Shown here piece after piece: positions 54,544 through 64,000 of a DNA stretch of 64,000 nt. The notes beneath the pieces were generated by a model. That model did no database searches and was not told the DNA's origin. It was given only the letters and a program-made list of their open reading frames with translations. The stretch is from contig CP136067.1 of the NCBI GenBank assembly GCA_032622095.1, positions 199,044,052-199,108,051 on the forward strand. The letters are read 5' to 3'. Numbering within the stretch: position 1 is the stretch's first letter; each line of letters starts with the position of its first letter. Position numbers and translations under genes: made by a program. This DNA comes from Siphonodentalium dalli. Taxonomy: Eukaryota > Mollusca > Scaphopoda > Gadilida > Siphonodentaliidae.

Positions 54544-54640
54544 AAGGTTGAGAAACCTCTAAACTGAGTCCGAACCAGCGTTACACAACGTGGGGTCAAC
54601 GATTTGTTGCCTACTATAGGACACATGTTTAATGGTTGCT

Positions 54641-54780
54641 GTGTACGGAAATATAATTGGAAATGTGATTGAAAGTCAAATCCATATTGGCCGTGTACGG
54701 AAACGTAATTGGAAATGTGATTAAAAGTCTAAATAAATTGGCGGTGTGTGGAAGTAATTGGATATCATATTGAAATTGAA
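54641..54780. repeat. ~52-bp tandem repeat, three copies
   Basis: gtgtacggaaa/gtgtgtggaa starts at 54,641, 54,693 and 54,744, each followed by 'taattggaaatgtgatt' or a variant. Confidence 0.8.
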
Positions 54781-55733
54781 CCGATATTATAACCAGATGG
54801 AAGACGAAAATAAGTTAATTGTCCTATACGAGATGATAATAAGTCGAACACAGCACAGATATTGAACTGTCCAAAATAAAAATTGTTTCGCGATGCCAGT
54901 GCTATGGATCGAGTGTGCGAGTGCCAAATTAGAAAACATATTGACATATAGCACAAGTTTGTTGTATCTCAAGCCTCGTGGTAGTTTCAAAATAAGATGT
55001 TCACTTGTCAGTGTATACTAATTAGCTTATCATGATGTTATTGGTATGTTATTTTTTAGGGCATTGTTCCTTCTCTGAAAAAGAGTACAACATATTGAAT
55101 CATGAAGTCACGAATCAAAGTGACTACAGCAAACAAGGGAAGTTGATGAAGAATTCATGAAAACTGATTTGAAATTTATTATTGTTTGTGTTTTTAAGAT
55201 TTATTGATGACTATTGATCTTGAATATAATGTATAACCATGTATGACATAGTGTAGTCAATTGTGTAAATCCTGATGTTTTATCAGTATTGTACGTGTTG
55301 AACTTTTTAGAACTTAATTTATTTATGATGATGGGTGAAATAGAACACACAACTGTAATAGTCAACCTAATGGAATATTTATGTTATGCAAAGCATTTGC
55401 TTAGGGGTTGGAGTTGAATGAGTAGTTCACCATGGTTGAGTTCTGAAGGGGATTCTAGATAACTAACGTTGGATACGGGCATTTTTATAATTCTGTGTAA
55501 CTATATCAACGAAACCGAATGATCACCGGCGGAGTTGTCAGTTTACTTAAGTAATTAAACTCGAAAATATGGGAGGTGTGTACCATAGTGGAATAACGGG
55601 GTTAATATTTCGCCTGAAAGTCTTAGAAGAGTCATGAATTGGGACCAGTTACAACTTACAACCAAATCAATATTAGTGTGGAGTGGACCAATGCAGACCA
55701 TGTTGTCTAAGAAATGTAGCGTAGGTTTATGTC
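54781..55733. other. No gene recognised
   Basis: AT-rich, no motif-bearing frame. The last ~30 bp (gtctaagaa... atgtc) match the leader of the first 59-codon ORF. Confidence 0.4.
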
Positions 55734-55913
55734 ATGGAAGCAAAAGGTGAAATAAAAACCTTACGTCGGCTACGATTGGCGCTTTTTGGTCGTAGGTTCT
55801 TGAAGGGACCGAATATCCCCACGACAGACTTTCAGACGAAATATCTAACTGCCTTGATCTTAGGAATTGTTGTGGTATACCTATATGCATGCACTGTATT
55901 ATGGATTCAATAA
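55734..55913 (+). CDS. 59-aa ORF with predicted membrane segment, copy 2
   Basis: Same start, stop and length as 54,364-54,543 with no indels. By eye, ten residues differ, all outside the membrane segment, which is identical at DNA level over about 50 bp. Thirteen non-synonymous against five synonymous changes is not a clear purifying signal, and flanking non-coding sequence is also conserved, so the pair could simply be a recent DNA duplication. Confidence 0.4.
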   Translation: MEAKGEIKTLRRLRLALFGRRFLKGPNIPTTDFQTKYLTALILGIVVVYLYACTVLWIQ

Positions 55914-56366
55914 AAGATTGTGAAACCTCTAAACTGTGTCCGAACAAGCGTTACACAACGTTAAGTCGACGATCCGCGGCCTACTGTAGGACATTACGGA
56001 ATCAGAATCAAAATCCGTATTACGACCAAATAACTATTACGGTCTGTTCGTTCATCGATTCAGGTATGTTCGCCTACCGAACCACATTGCATGGGGTGTA
56101 ATCCCTAATCTGAATCTGGATTCAGCAACGCTGTCGACCTCGAATGCAACACATTGGACGATGTACCTTTATGTTACATGTACTGGTACACGAACGCTTC
56201 GAACTCCTCTGTTTTCCGGAGTATATGGGAACATCAATTGCATACCACACTGTCCTTAGCAACCGAATTTATTGTCTGTACATTTTCACATGATATATAA
56301 GAACAATATTATAAGGGTGTTATTACGGGATTAACAATTATATCTCCGACAGCCCTGTGTGCTTCT

Positions 56367-56558
56367 GTGGAAATCCATCCGAAGATGACTTTCATATTGT
56401 TCTTTAGCTGCGCCGTTTTCGCTGATAAATTGACTCGTGAAAGCCTTAACAATTTAAAGTTTTTTTTAGAAATACCATATATCTCGTCCCAAAGTAATAA
56501 GAAACTGTTCGATATAATTCAGCAATATATTGTAGCAACGAAACATTTCGATAACTGA
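56367..56558 (+). CDS. Hypothetical 63-aa ORF with N-terminal hydrophobic segment
   Basis: MTFILFFSCAVFADKLTRES looks like a signal sequence (second Met at residue 7), followed by about 40 residues with no recognisable domain. Inside the candidate virus-like element. Low confidence that it is expressed. Confidence 0.2.
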   Translation: MEIHPKMTFILFFSCAVFADKLTRESLNNLKFFLEIPYISSQSNKKLFDIIQQYIVATKHFDN

Positions 56559-57908
56559 ATTAAACACAAAGATATATTCAGAAGGAAGGACTGCAAATCG
56601 CTGTAGTATATAAGAACTACGCAGTTTGGTAATCTACCGACTCCCCACTTAAGGGCCTACTCCCACACCAGTTCTCTAGTGTTGATCTACCTATGTACTA
56701 CCTTCATGCAGAGTAGCTGACTAGCACTTGACTAATATATGTGATTAAAATACCCCGTTGTACAAAACCCTGCTCCGACATTAGTTAAAACGAACAAGGA
56801 ATCACACAAACTCCACAAAATGTTATAGCTACCAAATCAACCATAACCCATATAGCAATAAGCTCTGCATGAAAGGCACAACACCAAGCACCATAACATC
56901 ACAATGCATGTAAATATGTTCAGCTGTCGTCTTGTAAGCATTTTGTATCTTTAATCATTTATATTGGGAGAGGGCCTTCAAAAGTTGAGAAAACTTGTGC
57001 CCCGATCCCTTTTGTAATATATGCAAATACAATACCTTTCAAGTCAAGTTATTACGAGTCGGGCGTATCTGATATATCAATAGAAACCCATTGCATTATC
57101 AATACATTGGAAAATGATTCCAAAAGTCCAAAAGAATCGAACTGATTTTCCAAGGTAGGAACTGTATCCTATTAAAAGTTGGTACCTACCAACTGCAGGG
57201 TTTGATTTGAGCGAACCGTAGAATATATGCATTTGCTTCTTAAAATTGTGATATATGTGAATCTGAGCAAATTATTTTTTGTCATCATTACGCTCGATAA
57301 TCAAACTCGATCAATGAAAGTTTTCCGATCGTGATTTAGGTATTTTTCTATATTCGTGGTGACACTTCATGACACTCACTGCGTACCAGTCGTCGACCGT
57401 TTAGTGATAAACTGCTTTTTGTTTTGGATAATTAACTGTGAAGCTAAATTGTCTAAACAAATTATTTTCAGAAGCAGTGATACCGAATAGCATATATTGT
57501 AAAATCTCATATGAGGGAAAACTGCTTTATATCCATGAACTCACCATTTTTGTGTCTTTTATTGACACCATTGGTCTTTGGTCGTATGTGAACCATAACA
57601 TTTTCGTACCTGAACCGTAGCATTTATCGGACGCGATCCATTGCACAAGTCGCAGTTCGCACCCAGTGAAGAATTGATGGGCAGAATGTCAGCGTCCATC
57701 ATTGCGCTTCCCAAAATCGGTCAACAACAAAGAACGTTCTCAATAAGGATTATATTTTTCTATTCATTTTCAACTTAAATTTGATGGACGATTTTATGGG
57801 TTTTCGCGATGCCTGTGCCAAACGAATGATGATGAATGCAAGTATTTTCCTATTGTCTTTTTGCCTGGTAAGCTGAACATTGACTTAACCCTTTACCCAA
57901 CAGAACGG
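56559..57908. other. No gene recognised
   Basis: AT-rich, with a 60-codon frame at 57,438-57,620 lacking motifs. No repeats longer than about 20 bp noticed. Confidence 0.4.
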
Positions 57909-58135
57909 CCCTGTGCCAATGCATTCTCTTATATATGCGAGTCGACCATAGGTCGCCTCGCATATATAAGAGAATGCATTGGCTTAACACATTAAAAATT
58001 ATAAAATTGTTAAAGAATGTAAGAAAAAATGGTAAAAAGTGTTAAAAAAGTGTTTTTTATGCCAATGCATTCTCTTATATATGCGAGGCGACCTATGGTC
58101 GACTCGCATATATAAGAGAATGCATTGGCACAGGG
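57909..58135. mobile_element. 227-bp element whose two termini are each a 69-bp hairpin
   Basis: Hairpin 1 (57,915-57,983): 27-bp arm gccaatgcattctcttatat..., one mismatch (T/C), CGACC-ATA-GGTCG. Hairpin 2 (58,061-58,129) is its exact reverse complement. The outer ends CCCTGTG/CACAGGG complete the terminal repeat. The centre is 77 bp, A-rich (aaaaagtgttaaaaaagtg). A diverged relative lies at 46,466-46,658 inside the 8.3-kb element. No coding capacity; family not recognised. Confidence 0.9.
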
Positions 58136-59088
58136 CATAGCTGTAACCATTACAATGTGGTCAATGAACCGGTTCCAATGATATCCATATTTGTATGGTT
58201 TTATTGAGACAGACCCAAGATAATTTAGGCTGTTGCAGCTTTATTTGGCCGTTTTTGGCCGGTTTGTTGGTGTCCAATGACCGTCCACAATGAGAGAACT
58301 GATTATTATGGACTAAAACAAGGAAAATATTCGACAAGCTTTGCCATGTCATCTACCAAATACATTGTCGATAACTATGATATTACTTCCTTGTGTTCAA
58401 AATAATGTTGCCAATTTTCGCAAACTTGCCACTGTTTAAGTTGCCTGGGTATTCTTCTAAATTCCAATATTTAGACCAAAGTATGCCTCATACTTCCCAC
58501 AGCTCTTTTGTATCAACTTCGCTACAAAAGATTCATATTCTATCACATATTTTTACTTCTCCTTAGATAACATTTCCATAATTATGGAGTTGACTTGAAT
58601 GCTGACCGTAATCATTCATTTGTTTATGCTAAAATTTCTGAGTATACAATTGTTAGTGATGATGAGGCACCACTATTACGAGCGACATATTTCGAGACTA
58701 AAAGAAAACATGACGGTCAACATTATCACGCATGAATTCCAAAACATACATTATATATACCAGTATCAAAGTCTTACTTCGATACCATAAAGGTGTATGT
58801 AAGGGGTGGTACTGGAAAACCAATTCAGTTTGCCGGTGGAAAAGTCTATGGTAAAGTTGCACTCCAGATTCTGAAGAAATATGCATTTATTGTGATCCCC
58901 GTGTATAGATGTGTGCCCATGCAATATGTAAATGGAATTGTTTAACTTTTTCAAATATGCAATCAGAACAGTAGTACCGTTTCTGAAACGGATTTGTCAG
59001 ATTGCTGCAGCCAAAGATATCATGCTAATAGTCCGTCCAAAAGACGAATTTTTAAAAGAAGGGTAAAGAAGCTGATGTTCCGCCAACA
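58136..59088 (+). pseudogene. Degraded coding-like stretch upstream of the capsid-like fragment
   Basis: Short open pieces, e.g. TIKVYVRGGTGKPIQFAGG (from about 58,790) and FFKYAIRTVVPFLKRICQ (from about 58,940), are hydrophobic/basic and lie in the order expected for small structural genes next to a capsid gene. Stops interrupt them. Function not assigned. Confidence 0.3.
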
Positions 59089-59552
59089 ATGATAACGATG
59101 TTGGAATCACAATGGGCAGAACATCTTCCGAATGCTTATCTGAATAACTCAGCGCCGATAGAATTTCCAATTCCATCTCAAACTGAACAAGTGATAGATG
59201 TGAATCAATCATATTTGTATATAACATTCAAACACACAAAAGAAGATGGAACGAACTTGTGTGATGCTACAGAAATTGCGCCGGTTAACAACTTTTTCAT
59301 AGCACGTTTAGTAATATCGACACTTAAATAACAAATTTGTGACGTCAAATGCAGACACGTGATTATCTTAACCGAACATATATGGAAAATCTTTTGAATT
59401 ATTCGGGCGAATGCGAAGAACATGAACTTGCCGCATTAGAAATGTGGTATCCAGATAACAGTTTGCCGAAAACATGGACGGACTGTGCATTGATTTCGAA
59501 CTACCGAAATTGGACATTTATCGAGATATTGAACAATAGTATCCCGAAATAG
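59089..59552 (+). pseudogene. Capsid-like (F54H12.2-like family) fragment
   Basis: Two frames: 59,089-59,331 with NSAPIEFPIPSQTEQ, YLYITFKHTKEDGTNLCD and EIAPVNNFF, then 59,349-59,552 with NRTYMENLLNYSGE and LEMWYPDN. The pattern (polar N-term, P-IEF, YLYI, APVNN, then a Tyr/Glu-rich block) matches an animal family I know as F54H12.2-like, which I take to be a virus-like element structural protein; that function is inference. About 150 of an expected several hundred codons remain, with at least one frameshift or stop. Not functional. Confidence 0.45.
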
Positions 59553-59691
59553 AATGTTTTGCACTATAAGAGACATTTGAAGCATTCAGACTTTGGAAAT
59601 ATATTAAGGAAAGTAGTTTTTGCAAATTGTACCCAATTTAATGCTGCTTTTGTCTAAATAAGGTGAGAAACAAGGAAAAAATACTACGCAG

Positions 59692-59865
59692 ATGAAAACT
59701 AGCGAACTTCAGCATATATTAGACAAATCTTCTTACCTCTCCTCCTTGTTGCGTGGCGTGGTACGCACCAAAGATCAGTTACCATACGAGAAAACTAATC
59801 GTGTAAAAGCATACATAGTAAATACGCACCTCTACATCAGGAAAACCAGAGTCGTTATTTGTTGA
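59692..59865 (+). pseudogene. Second adenain-like protease fragment
   Basis: An ATG at 59,692 opens about 57 codons: MKTSELQHILDKSSYLSSL, then a GVV...QLP block and VKAYIVNTH. It stops where the active-site His block would follow. N-terminal half only, homologous to 52,474-52,640. Confidence 0.45.
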
Positions 59866-60009
59866 GAGAACCCAGATTCAGATTACGGATTACACTCCAT
59901 ACAATTTGGTTCGGTAAATGAACAGACCAGAATCTATAAACGAACAGACCGTAATCGTTATTTCGTCGTATTCCACATTCTGATTCTGATTCCGATTTTA
60001 TTCTGAATC

Positions 60010-60380
60010 TGATTCCGACTATTTCAAACTTTATAGAAAAGAACTCGATTGGTTCCAACGAAACTATGAAGTAAGCACCCTTGCGAAAAGAAGCAGGCAC
60101 ACCACCCAAAACATGTATTTTACAAACTTTTAAAGCATGCTGTGAACATAACTGTTTACTAAATGTAAATACGTTCATTGCATTAGAAGTTATTGTGATT
60201 GTAAATATGTTCATAGAATTACCAAATATTGATGCGTTTATTATAACAAATGTCAATTTCATGTTATCTTGAGGAAACACAGCTGTTTAACATATGAGTC
60301 AGCAAAAGTGAGCGTGCACCATTTGAGTTTTACCCATGCTTAGAGAACACCACATTAACTATACAGAGTATTCCGATTCC
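60010..60380 (+). repeat. Repeat block, partner of 52,860-53,250
   Basis: Same order of shared blocks as described there; about 85% by eye. It ends near 'gcttagagaacaccac'. Confidence 0.85.
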
Positions 60381-62106
60381 CAGGTGTTAGGGCGCGACCT
60401 GAGTTCCAATATTTCCTAAGTGCACTTTTTGTGATTTTGAGTAAATCGACTTTTAAAGATTGAACTGTTGCTACGATCACACTGGTTGGTTCACAGTGGA
60501 TATTCTGAGATAACTGGGTAGATACATGTCAGCTAGTATTATAAATTAAAATGAATTCACAAATAATTATATTTGCATCCAAGGATTTCGAATGCAGTCA
60601 TGGGGTACGATATTTTGCAATTAGAACACTACGGACCTAAATTATGTTGCCGAATTTGCAAATTACATTTTATAACTCACATTTATTTTAGGGCAGGTTG
60701 TCCCTTGTGCCAAAATTTGTCAAGTTTTGCACTTACAACACATAGAATTTCTTACTTCCTTTTTTTTTCTCTTTCAATATTGAAACTTTCTGAGCTACTG
60801 TACGTTATGAGACTTCGTGTCACATGGAACAATATGGAACTAAGGTATGACAAACCCGATACCGTTTCGTATTTAAACATTATAGACAGGTTTATATGAG
60901 ACTAGTTCAAACTTCGCAAGGTGATATAAGTTAGGCTATACTATTGTAATTAAATGGAAGAATTAACCACCCAGTAACTCTACTGCGTGGTGGCTATAAT
61001 CCGTTCCTCATCAAGATCCATGACTGTTTTAATAGTTGGTTACTATTCTAAATATCGCAAAATCTATAAAGCACGCTCATGAAGCGCAACATGCAGTGAT
61101 ACAACTGATTGATTATTTTAGACATACCAGTATAAATTATCAATCAGTGTGACGGCGGTTAAGTGCGACGTTTACGTACATGTAAATGTTGTCAGTCAGG
61201 CATAATTGTATATAACGTTGATAAAGGCTTCACAGAATACCGAAACCGTGTGTGTATTATACACTAACAAGTAAAGCATTCTGACATTTGAACTATGCAT
61301 GACTAAATACACAGCTTACCTGAACATCTTCCATTTTAGTGAACCCAGTGCATGTTTTGTAATTTTGGGATGGTTGACTTGTTTATTCGAAAATGTCACC
61401 ATGACTATAACATGAGTTATTAGCTATTTTAGTCATATTCTGATTAGCGGGTAGGCCTTACATATAAAGATATCGTCAAGAATGTATTGACCGGTGATAT
61501 ACTGTTATAAAGGTGTTTATATGAAAGTTCTTTGAACGAGGCGATTGGTGTGGGTGTCTGAAACTGAAAGTAACGAGCAACACTTTTTAAAAATAAAAAT
61601 AAATAAATACCCCCCATCTGCCGGTATATTATTAATATGGTATGTATTGGTGTGGGAGTGTTTTCAATGGGGAAGATCTGACCAGTGTGTGCATAATTCA
61701 AATGGGTTAACAATTAAGCCGAGTCGAAATAATTATCACAGCAATGCCATATATGGATGCAAATCTTGACAGTGCGAAAGAATTAGATTTTAGATTTTCA
61801 CCTGTACAATATACGATTCGACACGTTATGTGACATGCGCTTAGCATGGCATATCGTCAGCAAACTGCAACTGATGATGGTCTTATCAAAACATTTTGGC
61901 ATCTTTTTTAACTCACTGGGAGTATTTTTTTAAACATTTTTATCACATAATTTGGCCATAAAAGCAGTTTCATAATTATCGGTAATAGACACGTTTAATA
62001 TCAGCGGGTGCGATGACGTCACGGCGTTCTTCAAATAACTTGCGATCGCTGTAGTTTATGATTGTTGTTTTCGATGAATATTTCGCGTTGCTTCGTGTCA
62101 TAAAAT
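60381..62106. other. No gene recognised
   Basis: A 108-codon frame (60,573-60,899) has a CCRICKLHF...CPLCQ pattern resembling a zinc pair by chance, but no further domain. The block 'tagattttcacctgtacaatatacgattcgacac' (61,791-61,822) is repeated at 62,765-62,799. Confidence 0.4.
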
Positions 62107-62244
62107 CTCACACTCGTCCTATTGATTACATAATTTATCAACCTCGTCCTCTAAATTCTATTTGAGCCTCTGTAAACCGAGGCTCAAATCGAATTTAGTG
62201 AACTCGGTTGATAAATTCCGTATAAAATAGAAACTCATGTGAGA
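62107..62244. repeat. Long hairpin, ~65-bp imperfect arms, 8-nt loop
   Basis: Arms 62,107-62,170 and 62,179-62,244: tctcaca, aatttatcaacc/ggttgataaatt, ctaaatt/aatttag, tttgagcctc/gaggctcaaa around 'tgtaaacc'. MITE-like. Confidence 0.85.
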
Positions 62245-62656
62245 TCCTCTATATAAATTCTCTACTTTTGGAATTAAATGAATCTTGTTTTTGTGGGGTA
62301 CGTTCTAAAACTATTTTCAAAATTCCAATAAACCGCTCCGGGATCCAGCTTCCACCTCAAATTCATGTCATCAGAGCGAGGAGCAATTTGTCTGCGAGAA
62401 ATTTGGACCTTGGTCATCATCACATTTAGCCCCGAATCTTCTTTAATATGCCTAGCAGACAACCTCCCCTTTCTTTTGACATCCATACATTTGTGCACCA
62501 CCTTCATTATGTTGGGAAATCATATGACGGATATGTTGTAAGCCAGTATTTCTTTCACTCTACTTATGTTGACAAACGGAAAGGTCGTCAGGTCCGTCAG
62601 CCAGTGCTCCATTCTGACTTGTTATTGTCATTCCAGAGGGCTAGGTGTGACCCGGG

Positions 62657-62764
62657 CAGATGTGTTACCTTGTCAGGCACCCACTTACCTGTATTGGTTA
62701 ACCTATAAAACAGATGTGTTACCTTGTCAGGCACCCACATACCTGTATTGGTTAACATATAAAA
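62657..62764. repeat. 54-bp tandem duplication
   Basis: agatgtgttaccttgtcagg starts at 62,657 and 62,711; the copies differ at two positions (cttacc/catacc, aaccta/aacata). Confidence 0.95.
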
Positions 62765-64000
62765 CTAGATTTTCACCAGTACAATATACGATTCGACACA
62801 TACTTTACTTTCATCATCTGGCTCCAAATAAACGAGTCTTAATCTCGTATCCGTAAGCTCATGTGATTGACGTGCCATGATACTGTCTGTATATGTCAGA
62901 CAAAATAACAACGTGTGACTCCTATATGAATGTCTAGCGAGCATGACTTTCATTAGAAAACGACTTCTCATGAGCACAAGTGAATGAAATTTCAATTGCT
63001 GTCGCACAATCGTCGTTGGCATGGTCGCATACTCGGCGTTGCCAATTGAGTGCGATGGTACCCATCGCAAGTGTGGCCATCAAGCGATCAATCACACAAC
63101 AGATCTGATGTGAACTTTATTTGTGAATAATCACCAACGCCTTATGGATATGTTATTATTTGGTTTCGACTCAACATAATAGGATATTATATAGATTATA
63201 TCTCAACACTAAAGACGAATTTTACACCGTATTGTGTGTAAAACCAAAACAACCGTTCTATTTATGTCTAGGATTATGTATTGGTGCGCTGACCGTCTAA
63301 TTTTGAACTCTTTACATGTTGTAGAATGGAATATCGCGTACCTTATAGAAATATAATATATGGTACATGACTGTCTGTAGTTCTAGAAATATTCATTTCT
63401 TTATATTGTTGTTTGTTCTACATCAGTTTGGTCGCTGAATCTTTAATATGCCGTTCCACCGTGATTGTCAAGCCGCTGAATGGTGAAATTGGTCGCTGAA
63501 TAGTCAAAACAGTTGTGCCGCGTGGCTATAGACGTAGACTGTCATACCCGCAATAAACTAGATTTTGCCTCAGAATTGGACATACATCCTGCTAATATGG
63601 TATGAGCCCTCACTAACCGAGGTGCACTATCAATGTTAATACTTATTGTGGGGTACCGGACCAACCGCCCATTGAATGTCGTGAAATAATATAACCTTAT
63701 ATTGATTGATTGATGTTTCGACCGCTTCGACCTCTTCATGGTCACTGTACCACACCGGTCACCCGCGTATCACCAAGGCGGAGGAGTACCTATTTTCACG
63801 GAAATCCGGTCGTCTGGTCAATGTTTTGGTGTCAAGAAAATGTGAGTTTATTTATTTTTAAGCATTTTATTTATAATTATTTCCGGTTTAATATTACGAA
63901 AATAAATCCATTCCAATAGTCGTGTGTGTGGATAATCTGATATGTTTGCTTTGTTAGAATAATCTCGTTATGTTCAGTGACAACTGCAACGAAAATGGAA
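62765..64000. other. No gene recognised
   Basis: The 35-bp block shared with 61,791 opens the stretch. 'ttggtcgctgaat' occurs twice (63,429 and 63,491). Frames of 101 codons or fewer without motifs. Confidence 0.4.

Larger units (their letters stand above)
55998..59993. mobile_element. Candidate virus-like DNA element bounded by inverted arms
   Basis: The left arm 55,998-56,124 (ggaatcagaatcaaaatccg, ttacggtctgttcgt, ctaccgaacca, tctgaatctgga) is inverted at 59,872-59,993. Tandem 'gaatca' motifs at the outer ends fit Maverick-like termini. Inside are a capsid-like fragment and remnants with no intact gene. No target duplication was confirmed. Flanking protease-like copies (52.5 and 59.7 kb) suggest several rearranged copies. 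Confidence 0.5.

Noticed and set aside
60573-60899. Zinc-finger-like CCRIC...CPLCQ frame
   Set aside because: Single Cys pair pattern in an AT-rich frame without further fingers or repeat support.

Overview
This is an AT-rich eukaryotic (animal) nuclear window with few host exons and many mobile elements. A PAN/Apple-type exon behind a signal peptide, a separate EPN-type C-type-lectin exon, Penelope-like and DIRS-like retroelements, and short Helitrons with satellite cores joined to TGTC/TGTT microsatellites all suggest a lophotrochozoan, most likely a mollusc. That assignment is inference; no marker gene fixes it.

Layout. 0-5 kb: a diverged tandem repeat, then a chain of short non-autonomous Helitrons (1,423-2,775 and 4,310-4,819) among AT microsatellites. 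5-10.35 kb: a Penelope-like element (PLE) locus. It has a truncated 3' tail; a TATA-driven 5' module with a hammerhead-like ribozyme and a 77-bp intron leading into two small ORFs; and a second copy of that 5' module leading into SGNH-like, reverse transcriptase and GIY-YIG reading frames, all broken by frameshifts. 10.4-17.15 kb: fifteen and a partial sixteenth near-identical 427/432-bp units, each with a tRNA-like (class II) sequence on the minus strand. They alternate as an 859-bp higher-order repeat and are flanked on both sides by the PLE 3' end. 17-28 kb: mostly non-coding, with two foldback repeats, several minisatellites, a perfectly joined head-to-tail Helitron trimer (24,876-26,336) and a second broken copy of the PLE-locus accessory ORF.

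28.5-50.7 kb: the only convincing host gene pieces. A first exon (signal peptide plus PAN domain) at 28,530-28,839 ends in phase 1, and a phase-1 exon with the C-terminal half of a C-type lectin domain lies at 50,437-50,678. About 21.6 kb separates them, holding a LINE endonuclease fragment, a 145-bp tandem repeat field, a degraded DIRS-like element (minus strand, 35.3-38.8 kb) and an 8,342-bp non-coding TIR element (40,578-48,919) with a 9-bp target-site duplication. The exon for the N-terminal half of the lectin domain was not found.

52-60.4 kb: decayed pieces of what looks like a virus-like Maverick/adintovirus-type DNA element (protease-like and capsid-like fragments, inverted arms), a pair of 59-codon ORFs with an identical predicted membrane segment, and a 227-bp element whose two termini are each a 69-bp hairpin. 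60.4-64 kb: no gene recognised; one long hairpin and a 54-bp duplication.

The strongest candidates for something undescribed are the tRNA-like higher-order array captured in a PLE tail, the 8.3-kb TIR element, the palindrome-ended element, and the two alternative coding modules behind one PLE ribozyme/intron leader.
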